From positions 124,001 through 188,000 of the forward strand of contig JADKIQ010000009.1 of the NCBI GenBank assembly GCA_016721245.1: a stretch of 64,000 nucleotides of DNA, in the 5' to 3' direction. The first letter of the stretch is position 1. Every line of letters begins with the position of its first letter. The translations under genes were made by a program, and so were the position numbers. Of this stretch, positions 16,385 to 25,227 are shown one piece after another. The DNA comes from Sphingobacteriales bacterium. Lineage in GTDB: Bacteria > Bacteroidota > Bacteroidia > Chitinophagales > JADIYW01. The notes under the pieces are model-generated. The model saw only the letters and a program-made list of their open reading frames with translations, had not been told where the DNA came from and made no database searches.

Positions 16385-17071
16385 TTAGTTTCCTATAAAG
16401 CGATAACCAATACCGCTTTCCGTAATGATATATTTTGGTACATTAAAATCATCTTCTATTTTTTTGCGCAGTTGCCCGATAAATACCCTTAGATACTGTG
16501 ATTCATTCACATACGTTGGTCCCCACACTTCTTTCAATAAATACTGGTGTGTCAATACCTTTCCTTCGTTGTTCACCAGTAAACTCAACAGATTGAATTC
16601 TGTGGAGGTGAGTTTTATCACGGTGTTGTTCTTCTTCACCACGCGGTTCATCAAATCCATCTGCAAATCATGATAAACAACAATGGGTTCGTTTTTTTCC
16701 AGAATAGCATTACGTAAAGCAGAACGAATGCGAGCCAGCAGTTCTCCGGTGCGGAAGGGTTTTGTCAGATAATCGGTTGCGCCATTATCCAACGCTGTCA
16801 CTATATTCTCTTCGTCTTTCTGAACGGATAAAATGATTACCGGACTTTTATACCAGTTGCGCAACTCCGCTAAAACCTCCTGTCCGTTTTTATCCGGCAA
16901 GCCAAGGTCTAACAAAATCAGATCCGGCGGATGATTTGCTGCTTTTACAATTCCTTCCTGAGCGGTATTGGCAATATTGGTTTTATAATTATTAGATTCC
17001 AACGCGATTTGCAATAGTTTACAAATCTGCGATTCGTCATCAATAATTAATATGTTATTTGCGGTTGACAT
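16385..17071 (-). CDS. KdpE-like response regulator (OmpR family)
   Basis: A 228-residue regulator. The receiver domain has the acidic pair Asp11/Asp12, phospho-acceptor Asp55 (LLDLGLPD) and Lys near 105 (YLTKPF). The C-terminal winged helix carries LTSTEFNLLSLL and the KdpE-typical ending LRVFIGQLRKKIEDD...GIGYRF. It is encoded 11 bp after the kinase and upstream of kup. By family it should answer to low potassium or osmotic stress; direct control of kup is inferred from the operon. Confidence 0.88.
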   Translation of the reverse strand: MSTANNILIIDDESQICKLLQIALESNNYKTNIANTAQEGIVKAANHPPDLILLDLGLPDKNGQEVLAELRNWYKSPVIILSVQKDEENIVTALDNGATDYLTKPFRTGELLARIRSALRNAILEKNEPIVVYHDLQMDLMNRVVKKNNTVIKLTSTEFNLLSLLVNNEGKVLTHQYLLKEVWGPTYVNESQYLRVFIGQLRKKIEDDFNVPKYIITESGIGYRFIGN

Positions 17072-17082
17072 TTTTATTTTTA

Positions 17083-18204
17083 TTACTCATTTTTTAATGC
17101 ATTCATATAGTTCGTTTCCGTTGGGATGACGATGGTAAACTCTGCACCGCCGGCGCTTGAATTTTTCAGACGGATAGCTCCCCCGTGTGCTTCTATAAAG
17201 CCTTTTACAATAGATAAACCCAATCCTGTACCCCCGGTTTTATGGGTATAAATGCGGTAAAATTTATCAAATACTTTTGTTATTTCTTCTTCCGGAAAAC
17301 CCTTTCCTTCATCGCGGATAACGATGACCAGTTTTGTTTTTGCGTTGTCGGGTTCCATTAAACTAATTTCATCCGAATCAAAGCGTGTTACTTTTATATG
17401 AATGGCAGTATCTGCCGGTGTATAGGCAACGGCATTGATTAAGAGATTATATAAAATCTGCTCCATGATGCCGAAATCCAGTTTAAAATATGGAAGCGAT
17501 TCAATTATCTGAATGTCGAATTGACGATTCGTTGTGTTTGCCTGCACTTCATTCACAACTTTGTAAACAAGTTCATTTACATCACACCAGTCTTTGTGTA
17601 ATTGCAGAAATCCTGATTCCAAACGAGACATATTCAACAGGTTTTCCACTTGTTGATTTAGCCGTAAGGATGCGGTGGAAATTTCTGAAACTAATATTTT
17701 TTTGGATGCCATATCCAGTTTTTCTTCATTTTCCTGCAAGGTGTCTGTTGCGCCAATTATCGTTGCGATGGGCGTCCTCAGTTCATGCGACAATGAATTT
17801 AAAAGCGTATTGTACAGTTTAATGATTTTTTCTTTCTCCTCTTTTTCATTCGCTTCTTTTTCCGCTTTTCGGATCCTGTTCGTCAGAATTGCATTAACCA
17901 AAGCCACGACGAAATACATTCCAAGCATCAAAATATCTTCTGCGCTTTCAACATGAAAGGTGAATTTTGGAGGAATAAAAAAATAATCCCAGATTAAAGC
18001 ACTTAATATGGCAGCCATCAGCAATGGAAACACATTCATAAAAGTGGCCAGAATGGAAACGACAAACAATAAAATAAGCGCTACGTTTCTGTAACCAAAA
18101 TAATTTGAAAATAAATAACAAACACTTGCTGTCAATACCACCATTGCAACACTGATAAGTGATTGCTTTTGATTGGAGATTTTATAAAGAGAAAAATTAG
18201 TCAC
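17083..18204 (-). CDS. Short KdpD-like sensor histidine kinase
   Basis: A 373-residue kinase. It has a DUF4118 four-helix membrane domain as in KdpD (about 15-110, with DYFFIPPKFTF), then a helical linker and HisKA with His140 (SLSHELRTP). HATPase motifs are NAVAYTP, DEGKGFPEEE and GTGLGLSIVKGF. It lacks the large N-terminal KdpD and universal-stress domains of classical KdpD, which is about 900 residues long, so K+ sensing must differ. It is the first gene of the operon with the regulator and kup. Confidence 0.88.
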   Translation of the reverse strand: MTNFSLYKISNQKQSLISVAMVVLTASVCYLFSNYFGYRNVALILLFVVSILATFMNVFPLLMAAILSALIWDYFFIPPKFTFHVESAEDILMLGMYFVVALVNAILTNRIRKAEKEANEKEEKEKIIKLYNTLLNSLSHELRTPIATIIGATDTLQENEEKLDMASKKILVSEISTASLRLNQQVENLLNMSRLESGFLQLHKDWCDVNELVYKVVNEVQANTTNRQFDIQIIESLPYFKLDFGIMEQILYNLLINAVAYTPADTAIHIKVTRFDSDEISLMEPDNAKTKLVIVIRDEGKGFPEEEITKVFDKFYRIYTHKTGGTGLGLSIVKGFIEAHGGAIRLKNSSAGGAEFTIVIPTETNYMNALKNE

Positions 18205-18220
18205 TTTAAATAGTATGATG

Positions 18221-18228
18221 CAAAGTTA
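18221..18228 (-). promoter_or_regulatory. Bacteroidota -7 element before the kdpD-like gene
   Basis: TAACTTTG on the minus strand fits TAnnTTTG, 17 bp before the ATG. It is the probable promoter of the kinase-regulator-kup operon. Confidence 0.45.
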
Positions 18229-18291
18229 TAGTACAAGCTGTAAATATGGTGTAAAAGAACAGCTCAGAAGCATAAAGATTTTATAAAGAAA

Positions 18292-19890
18292 CTACAGCCT
18301 TAATACAATTCCGTCATAAGCGTCTAAAATACCATTAAAGCAACTTTTCTGCGTAACGGAAAAAACCACTTCCTTAACGGGAAGATTAATATTATTAGTA
18401 ATTTTTGATTTGCTGAAATTAATAAGTACTAACAGTTGCTCGTCCTCAAAAGAACGGACATAAGCCAGTATATTCTTATTGCCGGTATTTATCATTTCAA
18501 TCGTTCCACTGTGCATTGAGGGGCTGCTTTTTCTAAGAAGAATCAACTTTTTAAACACATTCAGCAAAGATTCTTTATCGGAAAGCTGTTCTTCTGCATT
18601 TCTCTTTTCAATATCTTTATTAAGCGGTAACCAAGTTTCGCTGCTTGATGAAAAACCTGCATTTTTTTGATTATTCCATTGCATGGGCGTTCTGCAATTA
18701 TCGCGGTTGATGCCCACCGGTAGCAGGTCTGCAATGAATTGCGGTACCCAGCTATACACCTTCACCATCGGGTCCTTGCCTTCCTTTATTGGAATCTTTC
18801 CATCCGTCATGCCTATCTCTTCTCCATAATAAACACAGGGCACAGCACGCATAGTGAATTGCAGCAAGGCCAGCAATTTTGCTTTTTCCAGATTATTTCC
18901 AATTCGGTGAATGCTTCTTAACTGATCGTGATTGCTGAATACGGCGGTAGGAATATTGGGTGCAGGATAATGATGTTCGTATTCCAGTATTTTCTTCCTG
19001 AAAAAATCCGCTTTGAATTTATAATACAGAATATCGAACAGAAACACCAGGTGTAAACCGTCTTGTTTTTTGCCAAGATATTGTTTGATTTTATCATGTC
19101 CGCCGAACACTTCACCCAGCAACATGCGTGGAGGATGGTTGAACTCATTAATCACACTTCGTAATTCCTGCGCCAGTTCAAAATTTTCCTCCTGATTCAG
19201 AGAATGTTTCCGGATCTGGAAATTGCTGCCGGGGTGTTCTTCACTCGGAATGATATGGAATAAAGAAAAGGGATTGTCTTTAAAATCCTTATCCTTTATA
19301 ATACAATTGAAAATATCGAGGCGGAAACCATCTACGCCTTTTTGCAGCCAGAAACGGCAGACATCAAACATGGCTTTTTTTACTTCATGATTGCGGTAAT
19401 TCAAATCCGGCTGAAATGGTAAAAACGAAGCGTAATAATATTGATTGCGTTCCGCGGAATATTGCCAGCCGTTCGGACCGACAATGCTTTTCCAGTTGTT
19501 GGGTTGGTCGCGCCAGATATACCAGTCCGCTTTCGGATTGTCTTTGGAAGAACGGGATTCCAGAAACCACGGATGCTTATCGGAAGTATGGTTCATCACC
19601 ATATCAAACACGACTTTCATATTGCGCTGATGAATTTCCGAAATCAGCTGTTCCACATCCTGCAGGGTGCCGTATTCCGGAGCAATGTTGTAATAATCGG
19701 AAATGTCGTAGCCGAAATCTTCCTGTGGAGAACAATAAAACGGAGATATCCAGATGGTTTCAAAACCCAGGTCTTTGATGTAATCCAGTTTCTGAATTAT
19801 TCCCTGTAAATCACCGATACCATCACCGTTGCTGTCGTAAAACGACCGCGGATAAATCTGATAAATGGTAGTGGTAGCGTGCCAGGACAT
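18292..19890 (-). CDS. GH13 alpha-glucosidase / oligo-1,6-glucosidase-like enzyme
   Basis: A 532-residue cytoplasmic glycoside hydrolase family 13 enzyme. Conserved regions are DMVMNHTSDKHPWF (96-109), GFRLDIFN with nucleophile Asp192, LLGEVFG with acid/base Glu260, and FSNHDQ with His321/Asp322. The opening WHATTTIYQIYPRSFYDSNG and the calcium-site-like DSNGDGIGDL are typical of alpha-glucosidases acting on isomaltose, sucrose or trehalose-type sugars. The family cannot fix the substrate by eye. It starts 21 bp after hemN, on the same strand. Confidence 0.88.
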   Translation of the reverse strand: MSWHATTTIYQIYPRSFYDSNGDGIGDLQGIIQKLDYIKDLGFETIWISPFYCSPQEDFGYDISDYYNIAPEYGTLQDVEQLISEIHQRNMKVVFDMVMNHTSDKHPWFLESRSSKDNPKADWYIWRDQPNNWKSIVGPNGWQYSAERNQYYYASFLPFQPDLNYRNHEVKKAMFDVCRFWLQKGVDGFRLDIFNCIIKDKDFKDNPFSLFHIIPSEEHPGSNFQIRKHSLNQEENFELAQELRSVINEFNHPPRMLLGEVFGGHDKIKQYLGKKQDGLHLVFLFDILYYKFKADFFRKKILEYEHHYPAPNIPTAVFSNHDQLRSIHRIGNNLEKAKLLALLQFTMRAVPCVYYGEEIGMTDGKIPIKEGKDPMVKVYSWVPQFIADLLPVGINRDNCRTPMQWNNQKNAGFSSSSETWLPLNKDIEKRNAEEQLSDKESLLNVFKKLILLRKSSPSMHSGTIEMINTGNKNILAYVRSFEDEQLLVLINFSKSKITNNINLPVKEVVFSVTQKSCFNGILDAYDGIVLRL

Positions 19891-19911
19891 CTGACGTGAA
19901 AATACTAAAAA

Positions 19912-21279
19912 TTATACAGCCTGACTAAATTTCGGAGTATCTTGTTTAGGATTCAGTTTGTCGTCATTCATTTTTTTATCAAAAACGGCACAGATATTTC
20001 TCAGAAAACTCCAGCCCAGCTGCGTTACCAGCAGTTGCGAATTTTCCCATGCTATCAATCCGTCTTTTTGCAAATCATTTAACTGATTTTCCATCAAAGG
20101 TGTCAGTGCGATTTCACCGGTCCAATCTGTTTTACCTTTGCACGCAATATTCAGAATGTGTTTTCTGTAAAGAATATCTTCCTCGCTAACATTGATGCCG
20201 CGATGTACCGGCAACAGCCCGTTATTGACAGCTTCATAATATTCTTCCACCGTTTTATAGTTCTGACGAAAGCCGTAGAACACATCACTAATAGCGGAAA
20301 CCCCCAAGCCGATTAATACCTCCGTGTTGGTGGTGGTGTAGCCCATAAAGTTTCTGTGCAACAATCCGTTTTGCTTACTGATGAGCAGGCCATCACCTGC
20401 CAGTGCGAAATGGTCCATACCCACATCGATATATCCGGCCGCGACAAACAACTCTTTGCCTAATTCATACAAGGCATATTTATCTTTCCCTTTCGGTAGA
20501 TCATTTTCGTCGTAGGCTCGCTGTGATTTTTTAGTCCAGGGAACATGCGCATAACTGTAAAAGGCGATTCTATTGGGTTGTAAGGTAATCACTGTCTCAA
20601 TGGTTTGGCGAATGGTATCAATAGTTTGAAACGGCAATCCGTAAATCAAATCAAAGTTCACGGATTCGTAACCGATTTCGCGCGCCCATTCCGTTACCTG
20701 TTTGGTCTTTTCAAACGGCTGAACGCGGTTGATGGCCACTTGTACTTTTTTATCCAGATCCTGTACGCCAAAGCTTACACGGCGGAAACCTATATTATAT
20801 AAGGATTGCAGGTGTTCCTTTGTCGTATTATTTGGATGCCCTTCAAAACTGAATTCAGGTTCCGGATGTATGCTGACGTCTTTGAATAATTCTGTCATTA
20901 AGTACACCAGATTTTCAGGACTGAAAAAGGTAGGTGTTCCACCGCCTAAATGCAATTCGCGGATGAGCAGATTATTGCCGAAAATATTTTTATAGTGTGC
21001 CCATTCTTTCAGTAATGCATCTATATAGATGGTTTCTACCGAATGGTTTTTGGTGATGCGTTTGTTGCAACCACAATATGTACAAAGCTGTTCGCAAAAA
21101 GGAAGGTGTAGATATAAACTAATGCCTTCTTTGGTCTTATTGGCCTGAATGGCTTTTTGAATCTGTTGTGTCCAGTCTGCATTGTCCGTTAAGCCATCTT
21201 TCCAGTAAGGAACTGTGGGATAGCTGGTGTATCTCGGAATGGGGACATTGTATTTATCGATTAAGGTAAAAGGTAACAT
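19912..21279 (-). CDS. hemN: Oxygen-independent coproporphyrinogen III oxidase
   Basis: A 455-residue radical SAM enzyme converting coproporphyrinogen III to protoporphyrinogen IX in haem synthesis without oxygen. The cluster motif CxxxCxxC is Cys62, Cys66 and Cys69, with the extra Cys71 seen in true HemN. The N-terminal YNVPIPRYTSYPT and later YSYAHVPW also favour HemN over the HemW look-alike, as does the length. It is cytoplasmic. It heads a short leftward unit with the GH13 gene, and its promoter lies about 8 bp upstream of the ATG. Confidence 0.92.
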   Translation of the reverse strand: MLPFTLIDKYNVPIPRYTSYPTVPYWKDGLTDNADWTQQIQKAIQANKTKEGISLYLHLPFCEQLCTYCGCNKRITKNHSVETIYIDALLKEWAHYKNIFGNNLLIRELHLGGGTPTFFSPENLVYLMTELFKDVSIHPEPEFSFEGHPNNTTKEHLQSLYNIGFRRVSFGVQDLDKKVQVAINRVQPFEKTKQVTEWAREIGYESVNFDLIYGLPFQTIDTIRQTIETVITLQPNRIAFYSYAHVPWTKKSQRAYDENDLPKGKDKYALYELGKELFVAAGYIDVGMDHFALAGDGLLISKQNGLLHRNFMGYTTTNTEVLIGLGVSAISDVFYGFRQNYKTVEEYYEAVNNGLLPVHRGINVSEEDILYRKHILNIACKGKTDWTGEIALTPLMENQLNDLQKDGLIAWENSQLLVTQLGWSFLRNICAVFDKKMNDDKLNPKQDTPKFSQAV

Positions 21280-21286
21280 ACGCTGG

Positions 21287-21294
21287 CAAAGTTA
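21287..21294 (-). promoter_or_regulatory. Bacteroidota -7 element before hemN
   Basis: TAACTTTG on the minus strand, only 7 bp before the ATG, would give a nearly leaderless hemN mRNA. Confidence 0.45.
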
Positions 21295-21368
21295 CAATCT
21301 TAATGAATTTTATTTTATGATACATGTCAGGTTTATACAAACACTTACAAGATACACGAAATGAAATA

Positions 21369-21455
21369 TTATAAAGCAAAGTAAAGTAAGAAAAGCAGGA
21401 TAATGACGGTTGCCGCTATCAGAAAGGATGTTAGAAGCAATTTTTTAAGTTTCAT
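21369..21455 (-). CDS. Very small single-helix membrane peptide (28 aa)
   Basis: The frame encodes MKLKKLLLTS followed by a continuous hydrophobic helix (FLIAATVIILLFLLYFAL) and a TAA. The start codon directly abuts the stop of the PaiB-like gene, which suggests co-transcription. The positive N-terminus and uninterrupted helix look designed, but an ORF this short can occur by chance. The function is unknown. Confidence 0.35.
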   Translation of the reverse strand: MKLKKLLLTSFLIAATVIILLFLLYFAL

Positions 21456-22052
21456 TTACATCATTTTACCCAATGTTCGTTTCATTTCGTCCTCACTTTC
21501 TTCCAGGTGTTTTTTTACGTTCAGGCGATCTTTTTCGCTTTTGTTCTGGTTCAGTTTTTCTTTTGCCTGCAGATTACTTACGGTAATTTCAAACGCGATG
21601 ATGCCTTGCAGCAGTCCGTCAATATATTTTTTATCCAGTGTTCGGAACTGTTCTATAAAATCCGCTTCGTAGGATTGCATTTGTTTGTGGAGGACGGCTA
21701 ATTTTTCTTCGTCGCTTTTCAAAATGTTTATTTTTCCATAAGCGTGTACGGCCACGTAATTCCAGGTGGGCACGTTTTGTTTTTGTTCATATAAAGAAGG
21801 TGAGATGTATGCATGCGGCTCAGAAAAAATAACCAGCACATCTTTATCTGAAAATGTTTTCCATTGTTCGTTGGCCTTACTCATGTGAGAAATCAACACG
21901 ATTTCATTTTCTCTTTCCTCAATAACAAAAGGCAAATGGGTAGCGAGCGGAAGTTCATCTTTAGCGGAAACGACAATGGCAAAATTATACGCATTCATAA
22001 AAGCAATGCTTTTCTTGCGGTCGTTCTGCTTAAAATATTTTGGTATGTACAT
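21456..22052 (-). CDS. PaiB-family FMN-binding protein
   Basis: A 198-residue protein with the opening MYIPKYFKQND, then LPLATHLPFVIEE and the characteristic AYISPSLYEQKQNVPTWNYVAVHAYG. These blocks define the PaiB/FMN-binding split-barrel group. B. subtilis PaiB was described as a negative regulator of sporulation and protease genes; most homologues are uncharacterised flavin or haem-binding proteins. It starts 9 bp after the lipoprotein gene upstream, so the two may share a transcript. It is cytoplasmic. Confidence 0.8.
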   Translation of the reverse strand: MYIPKYFKQNDRKKSIAFMNAYNFAIVVSAKDELPLATHLPFVIEERENEIVLISHMSKANEQWKTFSDKDVLVIFSEPHAYISPSLYEQKQNVPTWNYVAVHAYGKINILKSDEEKLAVLHKQMQSYEADFIEQFRTLDKKYIDGLLQGIIAFEITVSNLQAKEKLNQNKSEKDRLNVKKHLEESEDEMKRTLGKMM

Positions 22053-22061
22053 TTATTTATT

Positions 22062-23045
22062 TTACCAGGTAGATATTGTTTTTATCACCAAAGAATCTCT
22101 GCTATCCGGTGTTTTTTCCAGCGTGCGGATTTTGATATTTCCGCTGCCGGCAAATTCAATCAGATTCTGCCGGGATGCAAACACTTCTTCTTCCGGAGCT
22201 TTAAATTTGGCCAATTCCTGCCACTTGCCTCTTTTAAAGCTATATAAAACAACATTACCAACTTCCCCATCCGGATTTTTTATGACGATGGAAAAATCAT
22301 CGGAGCCGTCGCCGTCCACATCATTTTCATTCAGCACATTTACACCAACGCAATTTGGAATCACAATTTCTGGCAAGTCCATATTCGTAAAAGATATTTT
22401 TGTTTCGGTGGAGGAAAATCTTCCACTCGTATCTTGTTCCGGTTTTAATACAATCAAATCTTCTTTTTCTCCGTCTCCGTTAAAATCGCCTGAAGACAAA
22501 CTCTCACTTTCCTGAAATTTTTCAAACAATGAAACCATCTCCGGACGCAGGTCTGCCTCCTTATCACTTTCTACAATAATACGCCAGGTGCTGTCTGCCT
22601 GTTTTTTAAATATCAGATAAGAGTGATATACATTTGGTTTGCTGTTGATGGTGACCAGTTTTAAAAATTCACATTTATAATCACCGGTATCAGAAGCATA
22701 AATTCCGATTCGTCCAATAATTCGTTCACGATAAGTATCCGCATGACTTATTTTATATCTTTTAGAATCAATTACAGATTTAAGCGGGATTCTTTTTTTA
22801 AAAAACAAAACAGGATCATTGTAATAATTTTCCAGGCTGTCTAAGTGGATTGTATCGTGTGCAGCATTCCATTTATATACTATGTCAATTACAGTTTGCT
22901 GCTCGCCTGGTAGCATTTTATACGATTCTTTTATATCGTTTGAATCAATTTTTTTAGTGTTGTCGTTTTCATTCTTGCAGGAAGAACAGGCACTCAAAAA
23001 AATGCTGATAACGATATAAACGGGAAGGATAATTTTCTTATTCAC
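22062..23045 (-). CDS. Lipoprotein with FG-GAP/VCBS-like repeat
   Basis: A 327-residue protein with a lipoprotein signal (ISIFLSAC, Cys20), so it is membrane-anchored and exported. The C-terminal half has calcium-loop-like motifs DFNGDGEKEDLIVL and NDVDGDGSDDFSIVIKN, as in FG-GAP/VCBS propeller repeats, here only two. The N-terminal half, with WNAAHDTIHLDSLENYYND, resembles an SnoaL/NTF2-like stretch, but weakly. The role is unknown. It is the first gene of a unit with the PaiB-like gene. Confidence 0.7.
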   Translation of the reverse strand: MNKKIILPVYIVISIFLSACSSCKNENDNTKKIDSNDIKESYKMLPGEQQTVIDIVYKWNAAHDTIHLDSLENYYNDPVLFFKKRIPLKSVIDSKRYKISHADTYRERIIGRIGIYASDTGDYKCEFLKLVTINSKPNVYHSYLIFKKQADSTWRIIVESDKEADLRPEMVSLFEKFQESESLSSGDFNGDGEKEDLIVLKPEQDTSGRFSSTETKISFTNMDLPEIVIPNCVGVNVLNENDVDGDGSDDFSIVIKNPDGEVGNVVLYSFKRGKWQELAKFKAPEEEVFASRQNLIEFAGSGNIKIRTLEKTPDSRDSLVIKTISTW

Positions 23046-23715
23046 AGAATTAATTTCACACGAAAGATAAGAAATTGAATGATGTCATACGCATGAAAAG
23101 CAGTTATTTTTTATTCATCTCTATGGCATTTTGTTTATACAAAAGATACTTTTCAGAATTCAGTTTTCAAAAAAAATCTTTCAAAACAAAGAGAGAAAAT
23201 ATATTTTTCATTATCAGGAGCGTTCTATTTTATCCACCGAAATAAACATTCAACATTTTTTAAGGCTGTTTTTTTCGGATGACGTTATTGATTTTGCAGA
23301 AAAAATAAATAAATAAATCAACAAGCAGCAAGCATAAATTATTTAAACAGAGAACAGTATAATTTTTATTTCTTAAAGAGCATTCTTCAGAAACATTAGT
23401 ATTTACTGGTGTTTTCATGCGATATAATTTTTTTATAAAAATAGTTTTAAGACGATAACGCGATAAAAAAAATCAAAATATTTTTATTGATTTTTTTGAA
23501 GCAGCTTGATTTTACAGAATAAAAATATGCCTTTTACGTTATCCACAATTATCAACATTTATGAATAACTCAGGTATTGTATAAAATGAATATTGTATTA
23601 CTTTTATATTGCAGAATAGTTAAAGGAGTATTTTAATCTGCATATAAAAAATAAAGTGTTCCAACAGAAAAGTTTCAACTGTTTAAAAATGAAACAAAAA
23701 ACAAAATAAAAAACA
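23046..23715. other. 670-bp AT-rich gap with a perfect DnaA box
   Basis: I see no convincing gene here; the 61-codon frame at 23131-23316 lacks family features. Long A and T runs occupy 23430-23520. TTATCCACA at 23539-23547 is a perfect DnaA-box match, and TTATCAACA at 23549-23557 is a one-mismatch neighbour in the same direction. Two boxes and AT-richness alone do not show an origin. Confidence 0.3.
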
Positions 23716-23994
23716 ATGGCAAAGAAAACAGCAAGCGCAAAGCCAGCAGCAAAAAAAGCAGCAGCTCCAGCTAAGAAAGCGGTAGCGAAAAAAGCTCCAG
23801 CGAAAAAAGCAGCAGCTCCAGCTAAGAAAGCGGTAGCGAAAAAAGCTCCAGCAAAAAAAGCGGCAGCTCCAGCTAAGAAAGCAGTAGCGAAAAAAGCTCC
23901 AGCGAAAAAAGCGGCAGCTCCAGCTAAGAAAGCAGTAGCGAAAAAAGCTCCAGCTAAGAAAGCGGTAGCGAAAAAAGCTCCAGCAAAAAAGTAA
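23716..23994 (+). CDS. Histone H1-like Lys/Ala/Pro repeat protein
   Basis: A 92-residue, extremely basic protein made of Ala, Lys, Pro and Val. A 14-residue lead is followed by four copies of the 17-mer AAAPAKKAVAKKAPAKK and a final partial copy. It resembles the C-terminal tail of eukaryotic histone H1 and bacterial Hc1/AlgP-like DNA-binding proteins, so it should be unstructured and bind DNA or RNA. It stands alone with its own strong terminator. The reverse-strand frame over it (about 23604-24017) is a shadow of the repeat. Confidence 0.85.
   Translation: MAKKTASAKPAAKKAAAPAKKAVAKKAPAKKAAAPAKKAVAKKAPAKKAAAPAKKAVAKKAPAKKAAAPAKKAVAKKAPAKKAVAKKAPAKK
23758..23991 (+). repeat. 51-bp tandem repeats within the histone-like gene
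   Basis: Four 51-bp units beginning GCAGCAGCTCCAGCTAAGAA, or with GCGGC, plus a 30-bp partial unit, are nearly identical in DNA. The unit length is a multiple of three, so copy-number change by slippage would keep the frame and vary protein length. Confidence 0.9.
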
Positions 23995-24017
23995 TCGCAA
24001 ACTTGCGATGAAAACAT

Positions 24018-24054
24018 AAACCCGATGTCATTAAGACATCGGGTTTTGTTTTTT
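24018..24054 (+). terminator. Strong intrinsic terminator of the histone-like gene
   Basis: AAACCCGATGTC (24018-24029) pairs perfectly with GACATCGGGTTT (24035-24046) over a 5-nt loop, followed by TGTTTTTTTT. It ends the histone-like transcript. Confidence 0.85.
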
Positions 24055-24070
24055 TTAGTTTTATAGAATA

Positions 24071-24925
24071 TTACAAAAAAGTAAATCCACTTTTACACTC
24101 ACTTTCCTTCCATAATATTTCCTGTATGTTTTTATCATAAGAAACAGCCGAAGATTTTTTAGCCTTGCAGTTGTGGAAATATTGACCGCTTGTATTTTTA
24201 ACCTCATCGGAGCTTGCAAGATAGATATGTGAGCTGGCACCTTTCTCTACTGTCAATCCAAATAATTTAGAAGCCGTATTCCATACGAAGCCGAAAAACG
24301 CATTTCCGTTTTTGTTGCCGATTGGCGTATACACAAAACCGGGATGCAAGGCATTGACCGTAATATTAAACGGTTTTGCTTTTTCTGCCAGTGCGTAAGT
24401 GAATAATACATTAGCCAGTTTACTTTGCTCATAAGCGCTCATCACGAAATATCTTCCCTTCTTTTTATAGAAAGATTCTATGTCGATGTTTTTTGCCTGA
24501 TAGTGAGAGTCACTGGCGACGTTGATAATATGTGCGTCGGTTCCGGCTTTCAGCAAATCAAACAAATAGTAAGTCAGCCAGAAATAATTGAAGTGGTTGT
24601 TGGCCATCGTCATTTCAATGCCGTCTTCGGATAACTGAAAATCGGAAAATACCCCACCAGCATTATTCAACAATACATCCAGTTTACCGAAGTCTTTTTT
24701 TATTTGTGCAGCAACAACCTCCACGGATTTTTGAACGGCTAAATTGGCTGTATAGAGATGTATGTTCTGATTTCCCGAAAAGGATTTGATATCGGCAACT
24801 GCCTGTTCGCCTTTTTCTTTATTGCGACACAGCAGAATTATTTCGTGACCTTGTTTTGCCAATTGTCTGGCGGCTTCGAAACCTAAGCCGGAATTAGCAC
24901 CGGAAATGAGAATTGTTTTTTGCAT
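24071..24925 (-). CDS. Short-chain dehydrogenase/reductase
   Basis: A 284-residue NAD(P)-dependent oxidoreductase of the SDR superfamily. The Rossmann motif GANSGLG (9-15) is followed by NNAGG (87-91), active-site Ser138 or Ser140, and YEQSK with Tyr165/Lys169. CRNKEKGE after the second strand (Arg34) favours NADP(H). The layout resembles retinol-dehydrogenase-like SDRs; the substrate is unknown. Its ATG lies about 10 bp after the restored end of the parE-like toxin frame, so it could be read from the same transcript. Confidence 0.85.
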   Translation of the reverse strand: MQKTILISGANSGLGFEAARQLAKQGHEIILLCRNKEKGEQAVADIKSFSGNQNIHLYTANLAVQKSVEVVAAQIKKDFGKLDVLLNNAGGVFSDFQLSEDGIEMTMANNHFNYFWLTYYLFDLLKAGTDAHIINVASDSHYQAKNIDIESFYKKKGRYFVMSAYEQSKLANVLFTYALAEKAKPFNITVNALHPGFVYTPIGNKNGNAFFGFVWNTASKLFGLTVEKGASSHIYLASSDEVKNTSGQYFHNCKAKKSSAVSYDKNIQEILWKESECKSGFTFL

Positions 24926-24934
24926 GGTAGCTGT

Positions 24935-25227
24935 TTAATCAAATGGATTTAATTCTTTACGATTATCAAAGATGTTTAAAATGGTGATTGTATTTTCATC
25001 AATTTTATAATAAAAAGAATTGTGTTAGTAATGAGCAATTTGTGTATTGAAGTATCTTTGTAAGACGCTCTGCCTGAAAATGGAAAAGTTTCTATTAATT
25101 CTAAACGAGCCAATACTTTAACGAGGAATTTTTCTGCAACACGTTCAGACCATTTTCTAACCAAGTAATCATATATCAGCTCAAGGTCTTCTTTGGCATT
25201 TTCTGTCCAAACTATTTCGTAAGCCAC
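24935..25227 (-). pseudogene. RelE/ParE-family toxin gene with a one-base frameshift
   Basis: The frame starting at 25227 reads MAYEIVWTENAKEDLELIYD and a normal ParE/RelE middle (LELIETFPFSGR), then loses homology after LLIT near 25028 and stops at 24976. Adding one A in the AA of ACTAAC on the minus strand restores KHNSFYYKIDENTITILN and IFDNRKELNP, the expected C-terminus, ending at 24935 with 97 residues. The toxin is therefore broken unless the base is a sequencing error. Its start overlaps the antitoxin gene by 16 bp, the usual coupling. Confidence 0.8.

Noticed and set aside
23604..24017. Minus-strand ORF rich in Ala, Phe and Leu, looking like a membrane repeat protein
   Set aside because: It is the antisense shadow of the histone-like repeat gene, which has its own start, compositional logic and terminator.
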